Source: UBA4656 sp002405525 (GTDB taxonomy: Bacteria > Pseudomonadota > Gammaproteobacteria > Xanthomonadales > Ahniellaceae). Taken from it: DNA of 24,873 nucleotides. The position numbers and the translations under genes are program-made. Positions 8,344 through 15,333 of this stretch are shown here, one piece after another. Below the pieces are notes generated by a model that saw only the letters and a list, made by a program, of their open reading frames with translations, made no database searches and was not told the origin of the DNA. The first letter of the stretch is position 1. Each line of letters begins with the position of its first letter. Location: the NCBI GenBank assembly GCA_036723735.1, contig DAIMGT010000058.1:1-24873 (forward strand), in the 5' to 3' direction.

Positions 8344-10098
8344 ATGCCGTTTTTCCGTAACCGTGTGCGCCTCGCAGCGTACATGCTCGCTGGCGCTTGC
8401 CTGCCTGCGCAGGCTGAAGTCTTCATCAACGAATTCCACTACGACAACGCCGGCACCGACGCCGGCGAACGCATCGAAGTGGTCGCCACGGCCGGGGAAA
8501 GCCTGGTCGGCTACCGCATCTATCTCTACAACGGGACCGGTGCGACCACCGCCGCGACCTTCTACGCCAACGATCCGCTGCCCGCGGGCAGTCTCGTGGC
8601 CTGCGGGGCGACGGTGCGGATCGCCACCATCGCCTATCCGCCGAACGGCGTGCAGAACGGCGCCAATGACGGCATTGCCCTTGTTTCTCCGGCCGGTGCG
8701 GTGCTGCAGTTCCTGAGCTATGAGGGCGGCATCCGCGCCAGCAACGGTCCGGCCGCGGGGCGCACCAGCATCGCGCTCGCGGTGTCCGAATCGGACGCCA
8801 CACCGGTCAACACCTCGCTGCAGCTCGGCGGCAGCGGCACCGGCTCGGCCGCCTTCGGCTGGCGCACCAGCGCAGTCCAGACCTTCGGCGCCTGCAACAA
8901 CGGACAGACCTTCGTCGCGCCCAATCCGCCGCCGGTGGTGCAGTCGATCACACCGGCCAACGGCGCCACGGGTGTGCCCCCGGCGTCCGACATCGTGGTC
9001 GCCTTCAGCGAGCCGGTGACGGCCGGCACCGGCGCGTTCACCCTGTCGTGTTCGGCCAGCGGCGCACGCAGCCTCACCTACCCGGCGAGCGGCACCCAGT
9101 TCACCGTGTCGCACAATGGCGCCCTGGTCGGCGGCGAGTCCTGCACCTTCACCGTGGTGGCGGCCGGAATCCGGGACGCCGGCAACGCCGCGCCGACCGC
9201 GAACGCCGTGTCCACCTATGCGATTGCCAGCGCGGCAACCGGCTACTACCGCCGCGTCAACACCTCGAGCGCCGCCCAGCTGCGCTGCTCGCTCAACGCC
9301 ACCATCCGCAACCATACGGTCTATCCCTACAGCGCGAGCACCGGCACCGATACCTGGGACATCCTCGAGATCGCGGACGAGGACCCGGCCAATGCCGGCC
9401 GCATCCTCGACGCGTATCGCAACCGCAGTTATGCCAAGGTCACCGACCGGGCCGGCTCCGGCACCGGGTTGCGGTACAACCGCGAACACACCTGGCCGAA
9501 CTCGCTGGGTTTCGGGTCGGCCACCGGCAATCTGGGCCTGCCGAGCGCGCCGTACACCGACACGCACATGCTCTACCTCACCGATTCGACCTACAACGCC
9601 GACCGCGGCAACAAGCCGTTCGCGGCCTGCGCCCTGGCATCCGGGTGCGGCGAACGGCCCACCGAGGCCAACGCCGGCGCCGGTGGCGGCTCCGGGGTAT
9701 ACCCCGGGCAATCGAACTGGGTGCGCAGCCCGGATGGCAACGGCGGATCGTTCGAGGTGTGGGCGCGACGCCGCGGCGACATCGCGCGCGCAGTGATGTA
9801 CATGGCGATCCGCTATGAGGGCGGCACCGCGGCCAGCGGCCAGTCCGAACCCGACCTCGAACTGACCGACAACCGCGCCCTGATCCAGATCACCTCGGCC
9901 TCGCCGGCCTACATGGGCCTGCTCTCGACCCTGCTGCAGTGGCACGCGGCCGATCCCCCGGACGCTCTGGAGCGCAACCGGCACGAGGTGGTGTTCAGCT
10001 TCCAGGGCAACCGCAATCCGTTCGTCGACCGGCCCGAGTGGGCCACCGCCGCCCTGTTCACGTCTGCAACGCCGTCGACCTGCACGCTGCTGAACTGA
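8344..10098 (+). CDS. Secreted nuclease: lamin-tail + Ig-like + endonuclease I
   Basis: A 584-residue secreted protein. There is a signal peptide about 1-24 (ending PAQA). A lamin-tail domain (about 25-185) starts EVFINEFHYDN and carries GERIEVVATAGESLVGYRIYLYN. A bacterial Ig-like domain (about 196-293) reads VVQSITPANGATGVPPASDIVVAFSEPV. A C-terminal endonuclease I domain (about 297-584) completes it. The nuclease signature is the beta-beta-alpha metal motif YNREHTWPNS with His382 as general base, plus DTHMLYLTD and the C-terminal FQGNRNPFVDRPEW (552-566). The family cuts DNA (and often RNA) non-specifically with a divalent metal. Secretion suggests nutrient scavenging, extracellular DNA turnover or competition (inference). 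The domain order is a familiar one for large exonuclease I-type secreted nucleases. Six or more cysteines fit disulfides outside the cell. Confidence 0.9.
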   Translation: MPFFRNRVRLAAYMLAGACLPAQAEVFINEFHYDNAGTDAGERIEVVATAGESLVGYRIYLYNGTGATTAATFYANDPLPAGSLVACGATVRIATIAYPPNGVQNGANDGIALVSPAGAVLQFLSYEGGIRASNGPAAGRTSIALAVSESDATPVNTSLQLGGSGTGSAAFGWRTSAVQTFGACNNGQTFVAPNPPPVVQSITPANGATGVPPASDIVVAFSEPVTAGTGAFTLSCSASGARSLTYPASGTQFTVSHNGALVGGESCTFTVVAAGIRDAGNAAPTANAVSTYAIASAATGYYRRVNTSSAAQLRCSLNATIRNHTVYPYSASTGTDTWDILEIADEDPANAGRILDAYRNRSYAKVTDRAGSGTGLRYNREHTWPNSLGFGSATGNLGLPSAPYTDTHMLYLTDSTYNADRGNKPFAACALASGCGERPTEANAGAGGGSGVYPGQSNWVRSPDGNGGSFEVWARRRGDIARAVMYMAIRYEGGTAASGQSEPDLELTDNRALIQITSASPAYMGLLSTLLQWHAADPPDALERNRHEVVFSFQGNRNPFVDRPEWATAALFTSATPSTCTLLN

Positions 10099-10238
10099 CC
10101 GGGCGCGCGCCCGCAGTGCGCCGACGCTCGGGTCGGCGCAGGCTGAGGGTGCGCCGCACGGCTGCCGGCGATGGCTGCCGTTCGTGCGCTGTTCATCCCG
10201 CGGGCGACATCCTCGCGGCCCCGATCCGGAGTCCCGTC

Positions 10239-10556
10239 ATGCGCGCCGCCTTCGCTCTGATCCCCGCCCTCGCCCTCGGCGCCTGCACCTGGGTCGAACC
10301 CGACGCCGGCGGCAGGACCATCCGCGTGGCCCACGACGCAGCCGCCACTGCCGGCTGCGTGGACCTGAAGCGCACGGTCACGGTGTCGGTCAAGCACGAG
10401 ATCGCCGGCATCGAACGCGACCGCCGCAAGGTGCTCGACGAACTCGAATCGCTGGCCCGCAACGAGGCCGCGCGCATCGCCGAGGCCGATACCGTGCGCG
10501 CGCTGGGCCCGGTACGCGAAGGCGAGCAGGACTACCGCATCTACGACTGCCGCTAA
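10239..10556 (+). CDS. Small lipoprotein, DUF4156-like
   Basis: A 105-residue lipoprotein. The N-terminus MRAAFALIPALALGAC is a signal peptide with lipobox LGAC (Cys16 lipidated), so it is anchored in the envelope. The mature part (VEPDAGGRTIRVAHDAAATAGCVDLKRTVTVSVKHEI) follows the DUF4156 pattern: an early Cys in the mature chain, then LARNEAARIAEADTVRA, and a C-terminal Cys (IYDCR) that could pair with Cys39. Function is unknown. GGAG at 10228-10231 lies seven bases before the ATG and decides the start; the longer frame upstream overlaps the nuclease gene. It follows the nuclease by 140 bases on the same strand. Confidence 0.78.
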   Translation: MRAAFALIPALALGACTWVEPDAGGRTIRVAHDAAATAGCVDLKRTVTVSVKHEIAGIERDRRKVLDELESLARNEAARIAEADTVRALGPVREGEQDYRIYDCR

Positions 10557-10632
10557 GCAGCTGTGAAAAGACAGCCACTCAGCCAGGCCATGGACGGCCC
10601 GCTCACGGGTCATGAACCCCCGTGCGTGATTC

Positions 10633-10668
10633 GCGGGGGCGAGTCCGGACCGATGCCGGACTCGCGAC
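10633..10668 (+). repeat. REP-like palindrome, copy 2
   Basis: Head GCGGGGGCGAG (10633-10643), tail CTCGCGAC (10661-10668). GCGAGTCCGG (10639-10648) pairs perfectly with CCGGACTCGC (10656-10665) around a seven-base loop. It has the same orientation and length as copy 1 and lies 2.46 kb from it, so the nuclease and lipoprotein genes sit between the two copies. Confidence 0.72.
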
Positions 10669-10699
10669 TGGAAAAACCCACTGGATGGGGGTTTTTCCA
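10669..10699 (+). terminator. Stem-loop, likely terminator of lipoprotein gene
   Basis: TGGAAAAACCC (10669-10679) pairs perfectly with GGGTTTTTCCA (10689-10699) around a nine-base loop. The 11-pair stem ends in a U-rich 3' arm (five T), so transcripts from the left would carry a hairpin with U residues in the arm. It directly abuts REP copy 2. It could equally be part of the repeat unit, since copy 1 has the shared GAAAA but not the full stem. Confidence 0.5.
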
Positions 10700-10876
10700 C
10701 AGGCTTTGACGGCCCCGCCCGCCGGACCATCCGGCAGGTCACCAGCGCCTGGCCGGGCCGGCGGCAGCAACAGGAACACGAGATTCCTGCGGCTTGAACG
10801 ACAGGCGAGCCTCCGAACTGGCCGGTGTCCCGGCGCTGTGCGCCGGCAGCCGGGTGGGTCGGGGTGCCGCAGGGTG

Positions 10877-10890
10877 GCGAGTATACTCGC
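10877..10890 (+). promoter_or_regulatory. Palindromic -10 region before methyltransferase
   Basis: GCGAGTATACTCGC is a perfect 14-base palindrome, 25 bases before the methyltransferase ATG, and it contains TATACT (10882-10887), a near-consensus -10. No good -35 lies 17 bases upstream. The palindrome may be chance in a promoter, or an operator overlapping the -10. Confidence 0.45.
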
Positions 10891-10915
10891 GCGCTTTCCC
10901 CGGTCCCCGCACCCC

Positions 10916-11677
10916 ATGGATCCGCTAGAAGGCGAAGTCCTCGCCAAGACCTGGTTCTACCGCTTCCGGCTGCCCTCGGGCGCGGTCACGCGTTCCTACG
11001 ACGACGGCGCGCTGGACGCGATCCACGACACGCGGCTGGCGATGCTCGACCGCGCCCTGGGCGAGGCCTTCCCGCGGGGCGTGGCAGGCTGCTCGGCGAT
11101 CGATCTCGCCTGTCACCAGGGCTTTTTCTCGGTGGAACTTGCCCGCCGCGGCTGCGTGCCGGTGGTGGCGGTCGACGCCCGCCCGGAGCATGTGGCCGAC
11201 TGCAACCTGGTGGCCGCCGCGCTGGGCCTCGGCGGCGTCGTGCGCGCGCGCCAGTGCGACGTCCATGCGGTAACGCCGGCCCAGTTCGGCACCCATCCGG
11301 TGGTGCTGTGCTTCGGTCTGATCTATCACCTGGAGAACCCGGTCGGCGCCCTGCGCGTGGCGCGATCGCTGACCGCTCCCGGGGGGATCTGCCTGGTCGA
11401 GACCCAGGTGGTGCCGAACCTCTCGGGTCCGGTGGACTGGGGCGCCTGGCGCTTCGTCAAGCCGCTGCAGGGGGTTTTCGGGCTGGTCGACGAGACCTAC
11501 GAGACGCACGGCCCGGAGATGAGCACGACCGGCATCTGCCTTGCCCCCAGCGTCGAAGGCCTGCTGTGGGTGATGCGCAAGGTCGGCTTCCGCGAGGTCG
11601 CCCTGGTAGCCCCGCCCGACGGCGCCTACGAGCAGCACCGCTTCGGCAAGCGGGTGATGGCGATCGGTCGCGCGTGA
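10916..11677 (+). CDS. Class I SAM-dependent methyltransferase
   Basis: A 253-residue Rossmann-fold methyltransferase, substrate unknown. Motif I is the variant IDLACHQGFFSVELARRG (about 62-79) instead of the usual GxGxG. The acidic end of strand 2 is VVAVDARPEHVADC, the motif after strand 3 is ARQCDVHAV, and strand 4 reads VVLCFGLIYHLENPVGALRVA, followed by the post-motif GGICLVETQVV. The D-L-x-C-x-x-G-x-F-S form and FGLIYHLENP are seen in CmoB/DUF1698-like and related small-molecule or tRNA-modifying methyltransferases, so a tRNA or metabolite target is possible (inference). The ATG at 10916 follows a -10-like palindrome; the longer frame upstream runs through intergenic hairpins and is rejected. 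Cytoplasmic; no partner gene nearby suggests the substrate. Confidence 0.8.
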   Translation: MDPLEGEVLAKTWFYRFRLPSGAVTRSYDDGALDAIHDTRLAMLDRALGEAFPRGVAGCSAIDLACHQGFFSVELARRGCVPVVAVDARPEHVADCNLVAAALGLGGVVRARQCDVHAVTPAQFGTHPVVLCFGLIYHLENPVGALRVARSLTAPGGICLVETQVVPNLSGPVDWGAWRFVKPLQGVFGLVDETYETHGPEMSTTGICLAPSVEGLLWVMRKVGFREVALVAPPDGAYEQHRFGKRVMAIGRA

Positions 11678-11765
11678 GCGCGCCCGCGTCCCTCCCGGGA
11701 CGCGCGATTGACGCCCCAGCCGGCGGCGGCTAGCCTCGCGCGTCTACGAGCCACGGGGACGCGCC

Positions 11766-12335
11766 ATGACGCTCAGCATCACCATCGACCTGTCCGACAA
11801 CGACCTCGACCATTTCCAGGAGGTCCTCAAGCGCGCGCAGCACAACGCCGTGAACAGGTCGACGCAGGAGATCACCGATGCCGCCGCCCGACTGGTCGCC
11901 GGTGCCTCGCAGGTGCAGGTGCCGGAGTTCATCGGCCAGCGGCTGGCAAAGCTCGATTCGCTCATCCGCATGGTGCACGACAGAGGGTGGGCGCTCAGCG
12001 CCGACGACCGGCAGCGCGTGCTCACCGCGCTGGCCTATTTCGCCGACCCCAAGGACGTGATCCCCGACTCGGTGCCGGTGGTCGGCTACCTCGACGATGC
12101 GATCATGATCGAGCTGTGCGTGCGCGAGTTGAAGCACGAACTCGAGGCCTACGACGACTTCTGCTCGTTCGTGAGGTCCGAATCCGCCGAGCGCGGCGTC
12201 GACCCGGCCACGCTGGACCGCGAGGACTGGCTGGAAGAGCACCGCCGCGAACTGCACGAGCGCATGCAGCGCCGCCGCGAGCGCGATCGTTACAGCGGCG
12301 GCGACGCCGCCGGCGGGATGTTCCGCTTCCGCTGA
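11766..12335 (+). CDS. YkvA/DUF1232 family protein
   Basis: A 189-residue protein with a YkvA (DUF1232) core at about 85-130: LTALAYFADPKDVIPDSVPVVGYLDDAIMIELCVREL. The segment YFxDPxDxIPDxxPxxGYxDDA defines the family. Many DUF1232 proteins are membrane-associated through this region, but function is not established. The N-terminal 80 residues are helical and charged. The C-terminus (HRRELHERMQRRRERDRY) is a highly charged helix, possibly a coiled coil, ending in a Gly-rich tail. GGGGAC lies upstream of the ATG as ribosome site. A strong terminator hairpin follows 25 bases after the stop, so this gene probably ends a transcript. Confidence 0.85.
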   Translation: MTLSITIDLSDNDLDHFQEVLKRAQHNAVNRSTQEITDAAARLVAGASQVQVPEFIGQRLAKLDSLIRMVHDRGWALSADDRQRVLTALAYFADPKDVIPDSVPVVGYLDDAIMIELCVRELKHELEAYDDFCSFVRSESAERGVDPATLDREDWLEEHRRELHERMQRRRERDRYSGGDAAGGMFRFR

Positions 12336-12360
12336 GCGACCGCGCGGATCGGACCTGGCC

Positions 12361-12384
12361 CGAGGGCGCCGCGAGGCGCCCTCG
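12361..12384 (+). terminator. Terminator hairpin after ykvA-like gene
   Basis: CGAGGGCGCC and GGCGCCCTCG form a perfect ten-pair stem around the tetraloop GCGA, followed by TCCGTTCGG. It lies between the YkvA-like and glyoxalase-fold genes on the same strand, so it probably separates two transcripts. The T tract is weak, as is common in this GC range. Confidence 0.65.
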
Positions 12385-12409
12385 TCCGTTCGGCGACCGG
12401 AATCCCGCC

Positions 12410-12778
12410 ATGGCAGCGACCGACCTCGCGATTCCCATCCTGCCCTCGCGCGACATCGGCGCCACCCTGGCCTTCTACCGCCGGCTCGGCTTCGAGGGTG
12501 AAGCGCACGCAGCCGACGCCGGCTACGCGATCCTCACCCGCGGCACGTTGGAGCTGCACTTCTTCCGCCATCCGACCGTGGTACCGGCGGAATCATCGGC
12601 CGGCTGCTACCTGCGGGTGGCCGACGCCGGGGCGATCCATCGCGAGTTCGCCGCCGCGGGCCTGCCGCGCCACGGCATTCCGCGCATCGATGCCCTGGAG
12701 GATAAGCCCTGGGGCCTGCGCGAGTTCGCGATCGTCGACCCGGACGGCAACCTGCTGCGGATCGGACAGGTGATCTGA
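12410..12778 (+). CDS. VOC/bleomycin-resistance-like protein
   Basis: A 122-residue vicinal-oxygen-chelate (glyoxalase-fold) protein with two beta-alpha-beta-beta-beta halves. The N-terminal half reads IPILPSRDIGATLAFYRRLGFEGE and LELHFFRHP. The C-terminal half ends WGLREFAIVDPDGNLLRIGQ, which is the classic end of the Ble (bleomycin-binding) group. Such proteins bind bleomycin-type drugs as dimers, or are unrelated VOC enzymes; sequence alone does not separate these. Length (~120) fits Ble. The ATG at 12410 starts just after the terminator hairpin of the previous gene, with only about 25 bases for its own promoter, so it may rely on read-through or a promoter inside the hairpin region. Confidence 0.85.
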   Translation: MAATDLAIPILPSRDIGATLAFYRRLGFEGEAHAADAGYAILTRGTLELHFFRHPTVVPAESSAGCYLRVADAGAIHREFAAAGLPRHGIPRIDALEDKPWGLREFAIVDPDGNLLRIGQVI

Positions 12779-12865
12779 GCCGGAACCCCGTGGTGCTGTG
12801 GGGACGGCGGGGATTGCGGGAGCGGCGCGCGCGCCGCAATGCTTTTCGAACTGCCGCGAAACGCC

Positions 12866-14155
12866 CTACGGCCGCTCGACGATCGCCGTCACGCCCATCC
12901 CGCCGGCGGTGCAGATCGAGATCAGGCCGCGGCCCGAGCCCTTTTCGGCCAGCAGCTTGGCCAGGGTGGCGACGATGCGCGCACCGGTGGCGGCGAACGG
13001 ATGGCCCAGCGCCAGCGAGCTGCCGACCACGTTCATCTTCGCCGGGTCGATGCTGCCCAGCGCCTGGTCGCGGCCCAGCCGATCGCGGCAGTAGGTCTCG
13101 CTCTCCCAGGCGCGCAGGGTGCACAGCACCTGCGCGGCGAAGGCTTCGTGGATCTCGTAGAAGTCGAAGTCCTGCAGGGTCAGGCCGGCGTCCTTCAGCA
13201 TTTCGCTCACCGCCACCGCCGGCGCCATCAGCAGCCCCTCGCCGCCGACGAAGTCGACCGCGGCGACCTTGGCATGGGTGAGGTACGCCTGCACCGTCCA
13301 GCCGCGCGCGCGGGCGTAGTCGTCGGAGGCGAGCAGCACTGCCGCCGCGCCGTCGGTCAGCGGGGTGGAGTTGCCCGCGGTCAGCGTGCCCCTGCCGGAT
13401 GTGCGGTCGAAGGCCGGCTTCAACTGCGCGAGCTTGTCCAGCGTGGTGTCGGCGCGCAGGATGTTGTCGCGCTTCACGCCGCGGAACTCGCACACCAGGT
13501 CGTCGTAGAAGCCGCGCTCGTAGGCCGCCGCGGCCTTCTGGTGCGAGGCCAGCGCGAGACGGTCCTGGTCCTCGCGCGAGATCCCCCATTCCCTGGCCAT
13601 CAGCTCGCAGTGCTCGCCCATCGCCTTGCCGGTGCGCGGCTCGCCCACACCGGGGAACTCCGGCACCAGCTCGCGCGGCGAAAAGCCCTTGAGCGCCGCG
13701 CCGAGGCGCTGGCCGAGGGACTTCGCGCGGTTGATCGCCATCAGCCGCGCGCGCAGGCGCGCCGAGACCGCGATCGGCGGGTCGGAGGTGGTGTCGGACC
13801 CGCCGCCGATGCCGGCCTCGATCTGCCCGGTGGCGATCTTGTTGGCGATCGTGATCACGGTATCCAGCGAGGTGCCGCAGGCGCGCTGATGGGTGATGCC
13901 GGGCGTGAGCGGCGACAAGCCCGAGGACAGCGTCACCTCGCGGCCGATGTTCCAGTCGCGCGAGTGCTTGAGCACCGCACCGAGCGCCACCTCGCCCAGC
14001 TGCGCGCCCGACAGGCCGAAACGCTCGACCAGCGCGGACACCGCCTTGATGGACAGCGGCAGATTGCCGAGGTCCGAGTACGCCGTGTTGCTGCGGCAGA
14101 AGGGGATGCGGACGCCGCCGATGATCGCGGCGGGCTTGAGCGGGGACGGGCGCAT
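12866..14155 (-). CDS. fadI: Acetyl-CoA C-acyltransferase (thiolase), FadI type
   Basis: A 429-residue thiolase. The nucleophile is Cys93 in QRACGTS. The second catalytic set is His385 in GHPFAATGAR and Cys415 in CTAGGMG, and EIHEAFAA (334-341) is the HEAFA form found in FadI and mitochondrial trifunctional-beta proteins. NRAKSLGQRL and LVPEFPGVGEPRTGKAMGEHCELMAREWGI align with E. coli FadI segments. The enzyme cleaves 3-ketoacyl-CoA in fatty-acid beta-oxidation, or condenses acetyl-CoA in the reverse sense. No fadJ partner lies beside it, so the exact pathway role is open and the symbol is a family call. ATG 14155 is preferred; TTG 14185 would add ten residues. The previous gene on this strand ends 198 bases upstream. 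Confidence 0.88.
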   Translation of the reverse strand: MRPSPLKPAAIIGGVRIPFCRSNTAYSDLGNLPLSIKAVSALVERFGLSGAQLGEVALGAVLKHSRDWNIGREVTLSSGLSPLTPGITHQRACGTSLDTVITIANKIATGQIEAGIGGGSDTTSDPPIAVSARLRARLMAINRAKSLGQRLGAALKGFSPRELVPEFPGVGEPRTGKAMGEHCELMAREWGISREDQDRLALASHQKAAAAYERGFYDDLVCEFRGVKRDNILRADTTLDKLAQLKPAFDRTSGRGTLTAGNSTPLTDGAAAVLLASDDYARARGWTVQAYLTHAKVAAVDFVGGEGLLMAPAVAVSEMLKDAGLTLQDFDFYEIHEAFAAQVLCTLRAWESETYCRDRLGRDQALGSIDPAKMNVVGSSLALGHPFAATGARIVATLAKLLAEKGSGRGLISICTAGGMGVTAIVERP

Positions 14156-14353
14156 GGCGAAACGGCCTTCGGAGCGGTGTGTCAATTACACCACGGCAGG
14201 CTTCGAGCGAAGGCTCGGGACCCGCGAAGGCCTCGCGCCGCGAGCGTCTTTCCGTCGCTGGTGCGGACCGCCTGCCGCCAAACAGGCACGCGCCTGCCGC
14301 GGCGGCGCGCGGCCCAGCCGCGACCCGTCCGGGAGGCTGTCGTTCGCGGCGTT

Positions 14354-15247
14354 TCAGGCCGTGGCGTCGGGAAAGAACTTGCCCACCCAGGCCCACATCC
14401 ACCATGCCGCGGGATCGGCCACGATGCGCTCGCCGGCGAGATCGGCCAGCCGCTGCATGGTGTCCTCCAGCGGGGCGGCCGAGGGATCGATCGGCGGATC
14501 GATGCGCAGCACGCGCCCGCGCGCGTGCGCGTCGAGGCCGAGGTGCATCGGCACCAGCCGCCAGCCCTGCTCGCGGGCGAGCCCGACCAGCCCGTGGGTG
14601 AACTGCGTGGGGCGGCCGAGCAGGGTGACCGGCGTCAGCGAGTGCGTCTCGGTCGGCGGCACGTCGATCGCGCCCAGCACGGTGCGCCGCGGCTCGGCCA
14701 GCGCCTGCGTGATCCTCGCCTTCGCGCCGCCCCAGTAGATGACCTCGGCGCGGCCGTTGCGCGCCGCCGCCGCGTAGCGCGAGCGCGCGTACCACAGCGC
14801 GATCGGGAAGCGCTTCAACTGCTCCTCCGCCACCGGCCGCCCGATCAGGCTGGCGCGGAAGCCGCGGATGGCGAGGTGGCGGATGCCGCACAGGCCGTTG
14901 CCCCAGTGGAAGAACACCACCACGAAGGGCCGGCCGTCATCCGGCCAGTCGCCCTGCACGGCGAGGTGGCGAGTGATCCAGCGGTCCGAATGCCAGCGCG
15001 TCCAGTACAGGTCCACGTGGTCGAGCAGCACATACAGCCGTCGCCGGCGCAGCAGGGCCGCCGGATCGGGCGCGAAGCCCAGTCGCGCGGCGCCCTCGGC
15101 GAAGCCTGCGGTGTACTGCCGGTACAGCGAGGGGATGCGCGCCACGGCGCGAGCGGCGGCCAACCCGACGCGGAACGGCAGCAGCGCGATCGTCGCCGGG
15201 ACGAGCACGCACTCGATCGCATCGCGGACGTGGGTGGACCAGGACAA
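14354..15247 (-). CDS. LpxL/HtrB-like lysophospholipid acyltransferase, divergent
   Basis: About 297 residues if it starts at TTG 15245-15247 (LSWSTHVRDAIECVLVPATIALLPF). GTG 15208 is also possible, and the longer ATG 15364 frame would overlap the divergent gene with an Arg-rich segment that looks non-coding. The overall plan is that of LpxL/HtrB acyltransferases, which add the secondary fatty acyl chains to lipid A at the inner membrane: a hydrophobic N-terminus, FVVVFFHWGNGL at about 108-119, IGRPV, and WMWAWVGKFF near the C-terminus. The family acid five residues after the catalytic His (H-x4-D/E) is replaced: His114 is followed by WGNGL. It may use another acid or a different acceptor. 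It is divergent from the unknown gene at 15334. Confidence 0.7.
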   Translation of the reverse strand: MSWSTHVRDAIECVLVPATIALLPFRVGLAAARAVARIPSLYRQYTAGFAEGAARLGFAPDPAALLRRRRLYVLLDHVDLYWTRWHSDRWITRHLAVQGDWPDDGRPFVVVFFHWGNGLCGIRHLAIRGFRASLIGRPVAEEQLKRFPIALWYARSRYAAAARNGRAEVIYWGGAKARITQALAEPRRTVLGAIDVPPTETHSLTPVTLLGRPTQFTHGLVGLAREQGWRLVPMHLGLDAHARGRVLRIDPPIDPSAAPLEDTMQRLADLAGERIVADPAAWWMWAWVGKFFPDATA

Positions 15248-15333
15248 GGCGGCGCGGGCTCGGCGGGGCCGCCGATGGTAGCGCCGACGCACGCCCACGC
15301 GCGCGCGACGGGCGATGGCGCGACAATCGCCGG

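Larger units (their letters stand above)
10557..10915. other. 359-base intergenic hairpin cluster and promoter
   Basis: This spacer holds three consecutive stem-loops near its left side: CCCCCG/CGGGGG at about 10617-10639, REP copy 2, and the terminator-like stem at 10669-10699. On its right side is the palindromic -10 region of the methyltransferase gene. Between about 10700 and 10870 I see no coding or structural signal. The open frame running through it is the methyltransferase frame extended upstream, not coding. Confidence 0.5.
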
